This document shows positions 27,787 to 34,984 of a stretch of DNA of 48,591 bases, piece by piece. Location: the NCBI GenBank assembly GCA_018065815.1, contig JAGHSP010000069.1, forward strand, positions 1-48,591, in the 5' to 3' direction. Both the position numbers and the translations under genes were made by a program. The DNA comes from Candidatus Sodaliphilus limicaballi. Its GTDB lineage: Bacteria; Bacteroidota; Bacteroidia; Bacteroidales; Muribaculaceae. The notes under the pieces were generated by a model. The model saw nothing but the letters and a program-made list of their open reading frames with translations. It made no database searches and had not been told where the DNA came from. Within the stretch, counting starts at the first letter, position 1, and the number at the start of each line of letters is the position of its first letter.

Positions 27787-27823
27787 CAAGGGTAACGAGT
27801 TGCGATGCAACGAGTTACCCTTG
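27787..27823. repeat. near-perfect 37-base inverted repeat just after tRNA-Ser
   Basis: Arms CAAGGGTAAC (27787-27796) and GTTACCCTTG (27814-27823) pair perfectly. Inside them a 3x3 internal loop (GAG/CGA), a 4-bp stem TTGC/GCAA and a GAT loop complete the hairpin. It begins 7 bp after the tRNA. It could be the tRNA terminator (though the following T-run is weak) or a recombinase/attachment-related site brought in by the phage. Confidence 0.7.
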
Positions 27824-27861
27824 ATTAGTTTTAAAATCATAGACGCTGTATAGACGGTAAA

Positions 27862-27869
27862 TAAATTTG
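27862..27869 (+). promoter_or_regulatory. -7 promoter box (TAAATTTG) of the integrase
   Basis: TAAATTTG on the plus strand, 45 bp upstream of the ATG at 27915. It overlaps the alternative TTG start at 27867, which argues for the downstream ATG. Confidence 0.45.
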
Positions 27870-27914
27870 ATTGTTGAACCATTTGCATTCTTCATCCCAA
27901 AGAATGTAAAAAAA

Positions 27915-29072
27915 ATGTGTGCAGCACGAAAAAAATTAAACTCGCTCAGCGAGGTACTGAAATTCACTTATCCCAAACTTCACACCGGCTCAAAGTGGTT
28001 CGTTGACTTCTATGCCTACGACCCCGCAACAGGAAGCATGCGCCGCAAGAAGTTCCACCTTGACAACATCGCGAAAGTAACGGAGCGCCGCAGACGAGCC
28101 AACGAGATGATTGAGTCGCTTATCTCACTTTTAAGGTCGGGATGGTCCCCATGGATCAATGCCGAAACCAACAGAAGCTACACTTTATTGTCGGATGCCA
28201 TCGAAAGATATGAGGCATACATCGAAAGAATGCCGAAATACAAGACTCGCAAATGCTACACCTCCCGACTGAATATCTTCAAGAAGTACAACTCCAGCAG
28301 GCTTTTACCTATCCGTTACGTGTATCAGTTTGATACGGCATTCGTCAGCGACTTCCTCGATTATATATTTTTGGATCGAGAGACAAATGCCCGCACGAGA
28401 AACAACTACCGACAATGGTGCTCGTCGCTCGCTGCATTCTTTATAGAGAAGCAATACCTGACTACGAACCCTGTTGACAAAATCAAGCCCATTGCCGAGA
28501 CAGGTAAAAAGCGTAAACCTCTCACAGTACAAATGCTTAAAACACTGGAAAAGCATTTGCGTGATTCACACCCATACTTTTATCTTGCATGCATGATGGA
28601 ATACTACACTTGCATACGACCTGAGGAACTGACACATGTGAAGCTGTCTGACATCAATATCAAGGAGCAGTCCGTATTCATCAGCGGCGAGGTCTCCAAG
28701 AACAAGCATGATGGCAAGGTGGGTCTCAACGACAAACTCGTGCTGTTCATGATCGAGCTTGACATCTTCAAATACCCGAATGACTATTACCTCTTTGGAC
28801 CAAGAGTTTCCCACCCCTCTGAAACACGCAGCGACAGCGAGATGTTCCGCCGTCGCTGGAATACGCTTGTGCGCAAAGGTCTCAAGTGGGATGACTGCTA
28901 TCAGTTCTACAGTCTCAAGGACAGCGGTCTGCGTGACCTTGCCAATTCGGAAGGCATAGTCATTGCCAGGGACCAGGCACGCCACAACGATGTGGCGACA
29001 ACCAACAAGTATCTGCAGGGGCGTGACGCTCCCGTCCACGACGAGACAAAGCATTTCAAGGGAAACCTCTAA
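27915..29072 (+). CDS. int: phage tyrosine recombinase (integrase)
   Basis: Site-specific recombinase, 386 residues from the ATG at 27915 (a TTG at 27867 would add 16 residues but overlaps the promoter box). The N-terminal arm-binding and SAM-like core-binding regions (about 60-180) precede the catalytic domain. Visible catalytic residues are R235 (TCIRPEEL), the RH pair R356-H357 in RHNDVATTNKYL, and nucleophile Y366. The usual HxLRH box II reads YSLKDSG (332-338), so His is replaced by Tyr and Arg by Lys. It lies next to tRNA-Ser and is the only plus-strand phage gene here. Its stop overlaps the convergent tail gene. Confidence 0.92.
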   Translation: MCAARKKLNSLSEVLKFTYPKLHTGSKWFVDFYAYDPATGSMRRKKFHLDNIAKVTERRRRANEMIESLISLLRSGWSPWINAETNRSYTLLSDAIERYEAYIERMPKYKTRKCYTSRLNIFKKYNSSRLLPIRYVYQFDTAFVSDFLDYIFLDRETNARTRNNYRQWCSSLAAFFIEKQYLTTNPVDKIKPIAETGKKRKPLTVQMLKTLEKHLRDSHPYFYLACMMEYYTCIRPEELTHVKLSDINIKEQSVFISGEVSKNKHDGKVGLNDKLVLFMIELDIFKYPNDYYLFGPRVSHPSETRSDSEMFRRRWNTLVRKGLKWDDCYQFYSLKDSGLRDLANSEGIVIARDQARHNDVATTNKYLQGRDAPVHDETKHFKGNL

Positions 29073-31099
29073 CCCAACCTATAGAAGTAACCCGTGACTA
29101 ATGGTGACACTCCTGCCGCCGTGATGCTGTACTCGAGTTTCTCACATGCGAATCGCTGGTTGTTTATTATAAACGCTCCTGACGCTCTCAGAACATCCCG
29201 CGAGATAAACTTGATACAGTATTTGACAGTTGTGTCTATCACCTGACCGTCATCAAGGCATTGGTTTGCTATGGTCTGGGCATTGGATAAGTCGGCAAGA
29301 GAAATATAACCAGGCTGCAATACATCTTCAATGCCTGCGCCAATATCATTGACGAGATAGCGGGTGTATGGGTATATGCGGGGATATGGCCCGAAAATCG
29401 TCTCGTTACCTCTTTTCGCGACAACCGAATATAGTCCGTCAGGCACCATTGCCACAAACATTTTGTCGATAGTGGTGCCTTTTTCTACTGTTGCCTCTCC
29501 CTCGATGAGCGCCTGCAGGTCGGTACTGTCAGATGTTACTCCTCCTATGAGGTCTGCACCGACGTTCTCACGGTCTTCTACAATGATCACATCTACAGAA
29601 CCTTCGCCCACGACTGTGTCAAACCATTTGCCATCGCGTTTTGTTGTCTCGACAAAAAGCACCTTCTGCTCGGCAAGCTGGGCTGGCACAATCTTCAGCT
29701 CAATGTCTATGTCCGAAGTTTCCTCCTTGCGTTTTAACGGGCGCAGCTGGTTCACCTCTTTGAACACATATTCAGAAGAATCCTCAATATAATAGAGGAT
29801 GAACTGATGGCCATCAACAACAAATATCTTGTTCTTGTCGCTTGGGTTGGCTCCGCGGACAATGTACTGGTGCATCTGCTCCAGTGTCGTGAACGTGGTC
29901 TTGTCAATAGTAGCGACTTCCATGATTTCATCACTGATATGAGCCATGCCGTCGCCCATGTCAGCCCACCCTACATTGCCGTTGCTGATGTCTGTAGTCT
30001 CATCTTTGTCAACCTCGACGGTATATTCATCAACAACCTCGTTGATGACCGTAGGCGATGAATCTTCCCACCATTGCTTACGAGACAGGATACGGCTTGT
30101 CTTGGTTACCTCATCCACCTCAATGACGATGCCCATGAAATGCTCTATCTGAGTAAGGAACTCGTTGAGTGTCCAGTGCGGCAACGCCTTGGCTATCTCA
30201 CGACGATTGTTTGCACAGGCTATGAATATGCGGGGAAATATGTCATTGCTGTAGTATAGGAAACGCAAAGAGTCAATGTCATCATCCATGGGGTAGCCCG
30301 CTGCGCTTAAGATTTTTCGCAATGTCCTGCACAGCATGGGCTGGAATGAGGGACACACCTGCGGGAAATCGCCGCCAGGTGTTGCCTGGTTGGGCCACGT
30401 GAGTCTATACTCGGGAAAGTAACTGTTGCCGTGTTTACGCATCACCACCTCATTGCAAAGCAGGCCGCTCTCGCAGTATGAGTTCCACTCGCTGTTTGAG
30501 TTTATAACGGGGAAAGCCACTCCTCTGTTCTCGTGCGCGTCATATCCCTGTGATTTGTCAAACGACCACCAGCGCGCTTTCCACCATTCATAAGCCCGTT
30601 GGGCCTCTGCCTCGTCCTGGCTCTCAGGTGCGTTGCTGTAGCGCAGCTGTGTCGTGTCCATCCAATCAATAAATGCGCGAAACATCGCAGTGCCCTTCTC
30701 GGTCGGGAAAACCCAGTTTGCCATCTCGCTCTGCCAGTCGCCTAGGTCCAGCTCGTCAATATACAACTCTCCGCCTTTGGCATAGAAGTTCATCTCACTG
30801 TTGCCGCCCAGCAGTTGCACCTTTACGGCGGTATCGGTAACCTGGTTTATGATTGCCTTCCCATCAAGCAGCGTGATGTTGTCCACTCGCAGGACAGCAT
30901 GGTATTCCTGGAACTGTGTCTCTACATCCTTGCGGTTGATGCTCCCGAATATGACACGGTTTTCTGCACACTGCAGCGGCAGTTCCACATCGTATGTATA
31001 ACTGCCTGTCTTGTTGAAATACACGTTTTCGCGCGTGAGTTTGATGCTCACATTGTCGCGAAGCACTGCGGGTTTATCGTCAAGGAAAAGTTCTATCAT
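29069..31099 (-). CDS. phage tail-associated protein (hub/tip type), probable
   Basis: 676-residue protein with no recognised enzymatic motif. The start MIELFLDDKPAVLRDNVSIKLTREN and the C-terminal RFACEKLEYSITAAGVSPL, TGYFYRLG look like Bacteroides-phage tail hub or tip proteins I recall, but this is family resemblance only. The middle (about 150-330) is Trp-rich and the rest beta-rich. Its start overlaps the spanin-candidate stop (ATGA), and its end overlaps the integrase stop in convergent orientation. It is the last gene of the lysis/tail operon. Confidence 0.45.
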   Translation of the reverse strand: MIELFLDDKPAVLRDNVSIKLTRENVYFNKTGSYTYDVELPLQCAENRVIFGSINRKDVETQFQEYHAVLRVDNITLLDGKAIINQVTDTAVKVQLLGGNSEMNFYAKGGELYIDELDLGDWQSEMANWVFPTEKGTAMFRAFIDWMDTTQLRYSNAPESQDEAEAQRAYEWWKARWWSFDKSQGYDAHENRGVAFPVINSNSEWNSYCESGLLCNEVVMRKHGNSYFPEYRLTWPNQATPGGDFPQVCPSFQPMLCRTLRKILSAAGYPMDDDIDSLRFLYYSNDIFPRIFIACANNRREIAKALPHWTLNEFLTQIEHFMGIVIEVDEVTKTSRILSRKQWWEDSSPTVINEVVDEYTVEVDKDETTDISNGNVGWADMGDGMAHISDEIMEVATIDKTTFTTLEQMHQYIVRGANPSDKNKIFVVDGHQFILYYIEDSSEYVFKEVNQLRPLKRKEETSDIDIELKIVPAQLAEQKVLFVETTKRDGKWFDTVVGEGSVDVIIVEDRENVGADLIGGVTSDSTDLQALIEGEATVEKGTTIDKMFVAMVPDGLYSVVAKRGNETIFGPYPRIYPYTRYLVNDIGAGIEDVLQPGYISLADLSNAQTIANQCLDDGQVIDTTVKYCIKFISRDVLRASGAFIINNQRFACEKLEYSITAAGVSPLVTGYFYRLG

Positions 31100-31542
31100 C
31101 GTTTACGAAGTTTGATTGTTATCGTCACACACACTACTGCCATCGCTACACCTCCCAACCACATGAGTGCCTTCTGCCACCACAGCAGTTTGTTGGTCGT
31201 AACATATTCGGTGCGCGTCACTGTTACAGGCTTTTCTTTGGTATGCGTAGCGGTATCTGTTTGCGTGAGCACACGGTTTTGCTCTTGTCCGCGCTCGATC
31301 AACGATGTGCGGTCATGTCGCAACACGGGCAGTCCCAGCGTCGCAACCGTGCTTGTATCAATATACATCGTGTCCACCATCCACACCCTCTCGGTCTGCC
31401 TGATGGTGTCTGTTGCTTTGACAACGCTGGATATGTATATCGAATCATGAACCGTAACAGGCACTTCGACACGCTCAATGGATTTATGGCACCTGCAGCC
31501 AGCAAGCGCAAGTGCCATAAATAGTAAGCTCATTAGTCTCAT
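31096..31542 (-). CDS. candidate unimolecular spanin (u-spanin)
   Basis: 148 residues with a lipoprotein signal peptide whose lipobox is LALAGC (C16), a Ser/Thr/Val-rich periplasmic stretch and one strong C-terminal TM helix (about 121-143) ending in the basic tail KLRKR. An outer-membrane lipid anchor plus an inner-membrane C-terminal helix in one chain is the definition of a u-spanin, which fuses or bridges both membranes in the last step of lysis. It follows the endolysin with an ATGA overlap in the order holin, amidase, spanin. No sequence homologue is claimed. Confidence 0.7.
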   Translation of the reverse strand: MRLMSLLFMALALAGCRCHKSIERVEVPVTVHDSIYISSVVKATDTIRQTERVWMVDTMYIDTSTVATLGLPVLRHDRTSLIERGQEQNRVLTQTDTATHTKEKPVTVTRTEYVTTNKLLWWQKALMWLGGVAMAVVCVTITIKLRKR

Positions 31543-32156
31543 TTCCCAAACACCTGATTGATTGCATCAAAATGCAGTTTGACAATCGCTTCTTTGCCAG
31601 TTGGCGAGGTAAGGAAATCAACATCGTCGCGATTGTCCTGGAACAGGTTCTCTGTAAGGACTGCGGGACAAGCGGTTTCGCGTAGCACATAGAAATTTGC
31701 CTGCCAATAATGTTCGCCGGGAATAGAGCGGTTTCCGTGCAGGTTCCTGCTAACCGCAAGCTCACAAAAAGTCTTCGCAAGATTCTTGCTGGTTGCCGAA
31801 CACGAGCGTGCCACATATACTGCGAAACCTCGGGCGTCAAGCCATTTGCCTCCGCTACCGGCTGCATTGACATGGATGCTCACATACACACAGTTCTGCG
31901 TGCCGTGTTTTGCACAGATGCCATTGACAAACCTGCAGCGCTTTGCAAGCTCGTTTACCTGCGGTGTCGGAACAACATCCTCCGGCATATCAACGAAAAC
32001 TGTATAACCCGCAGCCTCGAGTCTCGGTTTCAGGATGCCGATAACCTCACGACTGAACTGGTACTCACGAAACTTCTTATCGGGCGAGCATTTGCCAGGT
32101 ACATTGCTGCCATGGGCAGTGCCAAGGATAATGATGCGTTTAGTTGTGCTGTTCAT
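31539..32156 (-). CDS. phage endolysin, N-acetylmuramoyl-L-alanine amidase (Amidase_3)
   Basis: 205-residue zinc amidase that cleaves between MurNAc and L-Ala of peptidoglycan. The expected Amidase_3 residues are all present: H15 (GTAHGSN), E31 (EYQFSREV), H95 (SIHVNAAG) and catalytic E169 (VLTENLFQDN). There is no signal peptide, so export depends on the holin encoded directly upstream (17-bp overlap). The next gene is the spanin candidate. Confidence 0.92.
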   Translation of the reverse strand: MNSTTKRIIILGTAHGSNVPGKCSPDKKFREYQFSREVIGILKPRLEAAGYTVFVDMPEDVVPTPQVNELAKRCRFVNGICAKHGTQNCVYVSIHVNAAGSGGKWLDARGFAVYVARSCSATSKNLAKTFCELAVSRNLHGNRSIPGEHYWQANFYVLRETACPAVLTENLFQDNRDDVDFLTSPTGKEAIVKLHFDAINQVFGK

Positions 32157-32631
32157 TTTTGTCTCCTTTCTTTTTTAATTGTGATAAATCAATGTCAAAG
32201 TGGCGCGAGGTCTTGTCGACCATGATTTGCTGCAGTATTATCGCCCACTTTGCTCCATTGCAGCTGCTGATGTTCTCGAGGCTGCTCCATGCCTGCCAGC
32301 CTATAACCATACCGGCTGCCACCTTGAGGGCGTTGAATGGGAGCCAGTCGGTGACATAGACCTCGAGGAAGAACGAGAAGATGAGCAGCATGTAAACCTG
32401 GATCATCGTAACAATGACATCACCGAAGCGGCTGCTCTTGAACTTGCCAGCGTTTTTTGTTGCCTTCTCTGGGTAGGTTTTCGCTACACGCTTGCCAAGC
32501 TGCCAGGCCGTGAAGCAGTCAAACAGTACGGCAGCGGTACACAGTGCTATGTACGGCAGCGTGGGAGACAGTGCCGTGATGATGGCACTGAAGCATGTGA
32601 ATAACATACGACTTGTTAAATCAGTGTTCAT
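32140..32631 (-). CDS. phage holin
   Basis: 163 residues with about four hydrophobic helices (roughly 8-26, 27-45, 73-97, 100-118) and a charged C-terminus (SQLKKKGDKNEQHN). The FDCFTAWQLGK segment followed by a basic stretch and SSRFGD resembles the toxin-secretion/phage-lysis holin family (Phage_holin_4-like). Forms the membrane lesion that releases the amidase. It overlaps the amidase gene and follows the small 158-residue gene by 7 bp. Confidence 0.8.
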   Translation of the reverse strand: MNTDLTSRMLFTCFSAIITALSPTLPYIALCTAAVLFDCFTAWQLGKRVAKTYPEKATKNAGKFKSSRFGDVIVTMIQVYMLLIFSFFLEVYVTDWLPFNALKVAAGMVIGWQAWSSLENISSCNGAKWAIILQQIMVDKTSRHFDIDLSQLKKKGDKNEQHN

Positions 32632-32638
32632 GATAGCT

Positions 32639-33115
32639 TTATTTTAGGGATTGTATGAATGCGTCTGCTTCGGCCTTTGCCTTACGGTTGGCATCGATGG
32701 CTTCGGTAATGTGTTGCGTCATCTGGGCGATGAACGCATGCACCTCAGTGATGTCGGCAAAGGTGTGCAGCACTGGGGCTTCATCGGTGCCGAGCTTGAT
32801 GGTAGGCATGAAGCCATTGTTCTCGGCGTTCATTGCCCACATGGTGTAGTTAACCTGGTTTTCTGCGCTTAGCCAGACGAGCCTGCCGTGCCACCTCATG
32901 CCTTGGGTGATTTGCTCCTTGGTGTCGGCATCAATCTGCGCGAAAATCACTTGCCTTACCTCTTCGGGCGAAGGGCGGTGCTCAAAGGTATGGCAGTAGG
33001 ACCAACCATACTCTGTGTCTTCGACTTCGGTGTAGCCGTAGTAAACGATCCAACGGCTGCGACCAATCTGCTTCAAGCTGTCGTTGCGGATGACAGTTCC
33101 AATTATCTTTTCCAT
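32639..33115 (-). CDS. small phage protein, possibly DUF4376/tail-fibre-assembly related
   Basis: 158 residues from the ATG at 33115 (MEKIIGTVI). A longer frame from 33190 runs through the terminator hairpin and promoter and is rejected. The segment MRWHGRLVWLSAENQVNYTMW followed by IKLGTDEAPVLHTFADITEVHAF and a coiled-coil-like Ala/Glu/Lys tail resembles DUF4376-like phage proteins found with tail fibres. It is the first gene after the RT terminator and has its own promoter box, leading the holin-amidase-spanin unit. It may be a fibre chaperone for the DGR target, but this is inference. Confidence 0.6.
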   Translation of the reverse strand: MEKIIGTVIRNDSLKQIGRSRWIVYYGYTEVEDTEYGWSYCHTFEHRPSPEEVRQVIFAQIDADTKEQITQGMRWHGRLVWLSAENQVNYTMWAMNAENNGFMPTIKLGTDEAPVLHTFADITEVHAFIAQMTQHITEAIDANRKAKAEADAFIQSLK

Positions 33116-33134
33116 AAAAATCAAGTTTATACAG

Positions 33135-33142
33135 CAAAGATA
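33135..33142 (-). promoter_or_regulatory. -7 promoter box (TATCTTTG) of the lysis operon
   Basis: TATCTTTG on the minus strand, 19 bp before the ATG at 33115, in the gap after the RT terminator. It would drive the small gene, holin, amidase, spanin and tail gene. Confidence 0.5.
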
Positions 33143-33161
33143 ATATGCCTTACCGGGCGGT

Positions 33162-33198
33162 AAAAAGACAGCCGCCCAGTGACTGAACACCGGGCGGC
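33162..33198 (-). terminator. intrinsic terminator after the reverse transcriptase
   Basis: Minus-strand stem GCCGCCCGGTG (33198-33188) pairs with CACTGGGCGGC (33181-33171), 11 bp with one G-U pair and a six-base loop, followed by TGTCTTTTT. It lies 20 bp after the RT stop and ends the TR-RT transcript before the lysis promoter. Confidence 0.85.
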
Positions 33199-33218
33199 CG
33201 TTGATGCTATCGCAATGG

Positions 33219-34532
33219 TCAGGTAAATCGGTACTTGACCTTGTTGCCGTCGAACACTTCGCTCACTATAGTGGTGAGAATGGGGAATATCTTTTCCCCG
33301 GTCTCATCCTCCTTGAGCGCAATCTGGTCGAGGATGTTCTGCATTTCCTCGCTCGTGGTGAAAAACTTGCCCCATTCGTTTGTCTGCGGGTCGCGGATGC
33401 TGACCACATAACGGTCGGCACCGTAAGAGGTGTTAAGACCTGTTTCAAAGTCATGCACCTCGATTTCCTTGTTAACGATGGCACCCAGTCGCATCACTTT
33501 GCCCGGAAAACGCTTCTTGCCGTCGGCAGGAGTGAAGCTGATGCCTAATTCACTGAATTTCTTCATGTCTTGGTTAGTTATTGATTTATAAAGATGATTG
33601 CAGTCGGCATGAACGGCCATGCCCTTGAAAGACCCCATGAGCTGCACGCGACGCTTGCGGCTCTTGACCTTTGCCATGCGGCGGGCGAACTTCTGCTTGA
33701 TGCGTTTGCGCAGCAGGGCGTGAGTGCCGTAGTTGACATACCCGAGGAAGTCAAGCCCTTCAGAGAGCGGGCGCACCGCCTCATTCCCCTTGACGGTGAG
33801 GTTGAGCGCAGCAACCTGCTCGTGCAGCACTTCGCGCCAGTACCACAGCTTTTCTTTGTCTGGAGCCAGCATCACGATGTCATCGCAGTAGCGATAGTAG
33901 TAGCGAACATGCAAGACCTCTTTCATAAAGTGGTCGATGCCGCTGAGCATCAGATTACCGAAGCACTGCGATGAGCGAAGCCCGATGGCGAGTCCATGGG
34001 GCATGAGCCTTACGAAATTTTCAAGGATAGGCAGGAGCACGGGGTCTTTGATGTGGCGACGGATCTGCGACATCATGATGTCCTGGTCGATGGACTCATA
34101 GAACTTGTTGATGTCGCATTTGTAGAAATAGCGTGTCCCGTCGGGATCGAGGCGTATGTCTCGGCTGATGGTGTTGAACAGCATGTGCATCCCTCGCCCG
34201 GGGATTGATGCTGCGCTTGTGGGAATGACGGTGCGGTAGATGATTTCGTCCACTACATTCATGATGGCATGGCAGCCGATGCGCTCGAAGATGGGCGGTG
34301 CCTGCACCTTGCGCTCCTTTGGTCCGTCGGTGACCAGGATGTCATTATAGCTGGTGATACGAAAGGAACCCTCGGCGATTTGTTCACCCAGAGTGCGCAC
34401 CACCTCGTCTTTCTTGGCCTTGAACGCCTCGCGGCGGTGTTTGTTCTTGAGATTGCCAACAACATCATCGAAACTGCTGAGCAGGTTGCCCGGCTCGATG
34501 ATGCGTGCAATCAGGTTGCCGTATCTTTTCAT
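33219..34532 (-). CDS. DGR reverse transcriptase with C-terminal extension
   Basis: 437-residue RT that copies the template-repeat RNA into cDNA with errors at adenines (mutagenic retrohoming). Catalytic motif A is YKCDINKFYESID (D140). The DGR signature IGLRSSQ (183-189, type [IVL]GxxxSQ) and YCDD (215-218) follow in YYYRYCDDIVML. All three catalytic Asp residues are intact. A basic thumb-like stretch (about 275-297, Lys/Arg-rich) precedes an extra region at about 320-437 (beta-rich, no motif I recognise), whereas Bordetella phage RT is about 328 residues. The TR lies 210 bp upstream on the same strand with no terminator between them, so they share a transcript. Confidence 0.93.
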   Translation of the reverse strand: MKRYGNLIARIIEPGNLLSSFDDVVGNLKNKHRREAFKAKKDEVVRTLGEQIAEGSFRITSYNDILVTDGPKERKVQAPPIFERIGCHAIMNVVDEIIYRTVIPTSAASIPGRGMHMLFNTISRDIRLDPDGTRYFYKCDINKFYESIDQDIMMSQIRRHIKDPVLLPILENFVRLMPHGLAIGLRSSQCFGNLMLSGIDHFMKEVLHVRYYYRYCDDIVMLAPDKEKLWYWREVLHEQVAALNLTVKGNEAVRPLSEGLDFLGYVNYGTHALLRKRIKQKFARRMAKVKSRKRRVQLMGSFKGMAVHADCNHLYKSITNQDMKKFSELGISFTPADGKKRFPGKVMRLGAIVNKEIEVHDFETGLNTSYGADRYVVSIRDPQTNEWGKFFTTSEEMQNILDQIALKEDETGEKIFPILTTIVSEVFDGNKVKYRFT

Positions 34533-34742
34533 CAGCCTTCAGGACATGTGGCCCGATGACGTTCACCCCCTCGATGGGGATTACCAGCCACCGCATGGCC
34601 ACGGTTCTTTTGTTCCGGCTTTCTCGCTATGGAGGTTTGCCGAGGTTCAGTCCCCTCGCCCATGGCTGTGGCGACACCGTCGCCGTGCCAGAGGAACGAT
34701 TGTCACGCCTATGCCTCTGCACAGGGGTGTAGTCTTGAAAAT
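34533..34742 (-). other. spacer between TR and RT (probable structured DGR RNA region)
   Basis: No credible gene. In characterised DGRs the RNA downstream of the TR is needed for cDNA priming, and this 210-bp stretch occupies that position. It is GC-rich and holds hairpins: GGCGAC/GTCGCC with a three-base loop (34670-34684, perfect 6-bp stem) and CCCC/GGGG near 34571-34584. An open frame running from the TR into it is a by-product of the TR being in the fibre's frame. Confidence 0.55.
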
Positions 34743-34853
34743 TAACCGCGAGCCGATGTTGTTGTTCGCGTTCGAGGAGTCGTTTGTCGCATTGACGTTC
34801 ACGAACCCGTTGTTCGCATTGTTGTTGTTGCCGGAACGCGCCACAACACGGCC
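34743..34853 (-). repeat. DGR template repeat (TR)
   Basis: 111 bp, read on the minus strand. Translated in the fibre frame it is extremely Asn-rich: 13 Asn codons, nearly all AAC, sit at the variable positions. It is identical to the VR except at 13 adenines. Mutating the A's of AAC cannot give a stop codon because the third base stays C, a known design feature of DGRs. The shared end ATCGGCTCGCGGTTA, free of substitutions, corresponds to the initiation-of-mutagenic-homing region. Confidence 0.96.
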
Positions 34854-34882
34854 AACTTGGGGACTTCCACCTTTTTCGGGTG

Positions 34883-34890
34883 CAAAGTTA
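34883..34890 (-). promoter_or_regulatory. -7 promoter box (TAACTTTG) of the TR-RT transcript
   Basis: TAACTTTG on the minus strand, ending 29 bp before the TR 5' end, so the TR RNA would carry a leader of about 20-25 bases. A TTTG at 34919-34916 could be the -33 box, but its 25-base spacing is longer than the usual 19-21, and it lies inside the second terminator hairpin. Confidence 0.5.
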
Positions 34891-34898
34891 CTAAAAAT

Positions 34899-34925
34899 AA
34901 AAAAAATCCGACCCGCAAAGCGGGT
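34899..34925 (-). terminator. second (distal) terminator after the fibre gene
   Basis: Minus-strand hairpin ACCCGC-TTT-GCGGGT (34925-34911) followed by CGGA and eight T's. Perfect 6-bp stem. It directly precedes the TR-RT promoter. Confidence 0.8.
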
Positions 34926-34963
34926 AAAAAAGAGTGGGAGCAGTCCTGCTCGGCCTCTCCACT
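34926..34963 (-). terminator. first terminator after the fibre gene / candidate DGR hairpin
   Basis: Minus strand: outer stem AGTGG/CCACT (34963-34959 with 34937-34933), a seven-base bulge and inner stem GAGCAG-GA-CTGCTC (34951-34938), then CTTTTTT. It works as an intrinsic terminator. It also lies 67 bases past the VR 3' end, where some DGRs carry a hairpin or cruciform that boosts retrohoming, so both roles are possible. Confidence 0.7.
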
Positions 34964-34984
34964 GACGATTAGCGGAGGCGAACG

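Noticed and set aside
27867..27914. TTG start that would extend the integrase by 16 residues
   Set aside because: It overlaps the TAAATTTG promoter box, and the downstream ATG gives a normal basic N-terminus.
34647..34844. Open frame starting MARSGNNNNANNGF across the template repeat
   Set aside because: It is the TR read in the fibre frame. It has no start signal of its own and runs into the RNA spacer. It is a template, not a gene.
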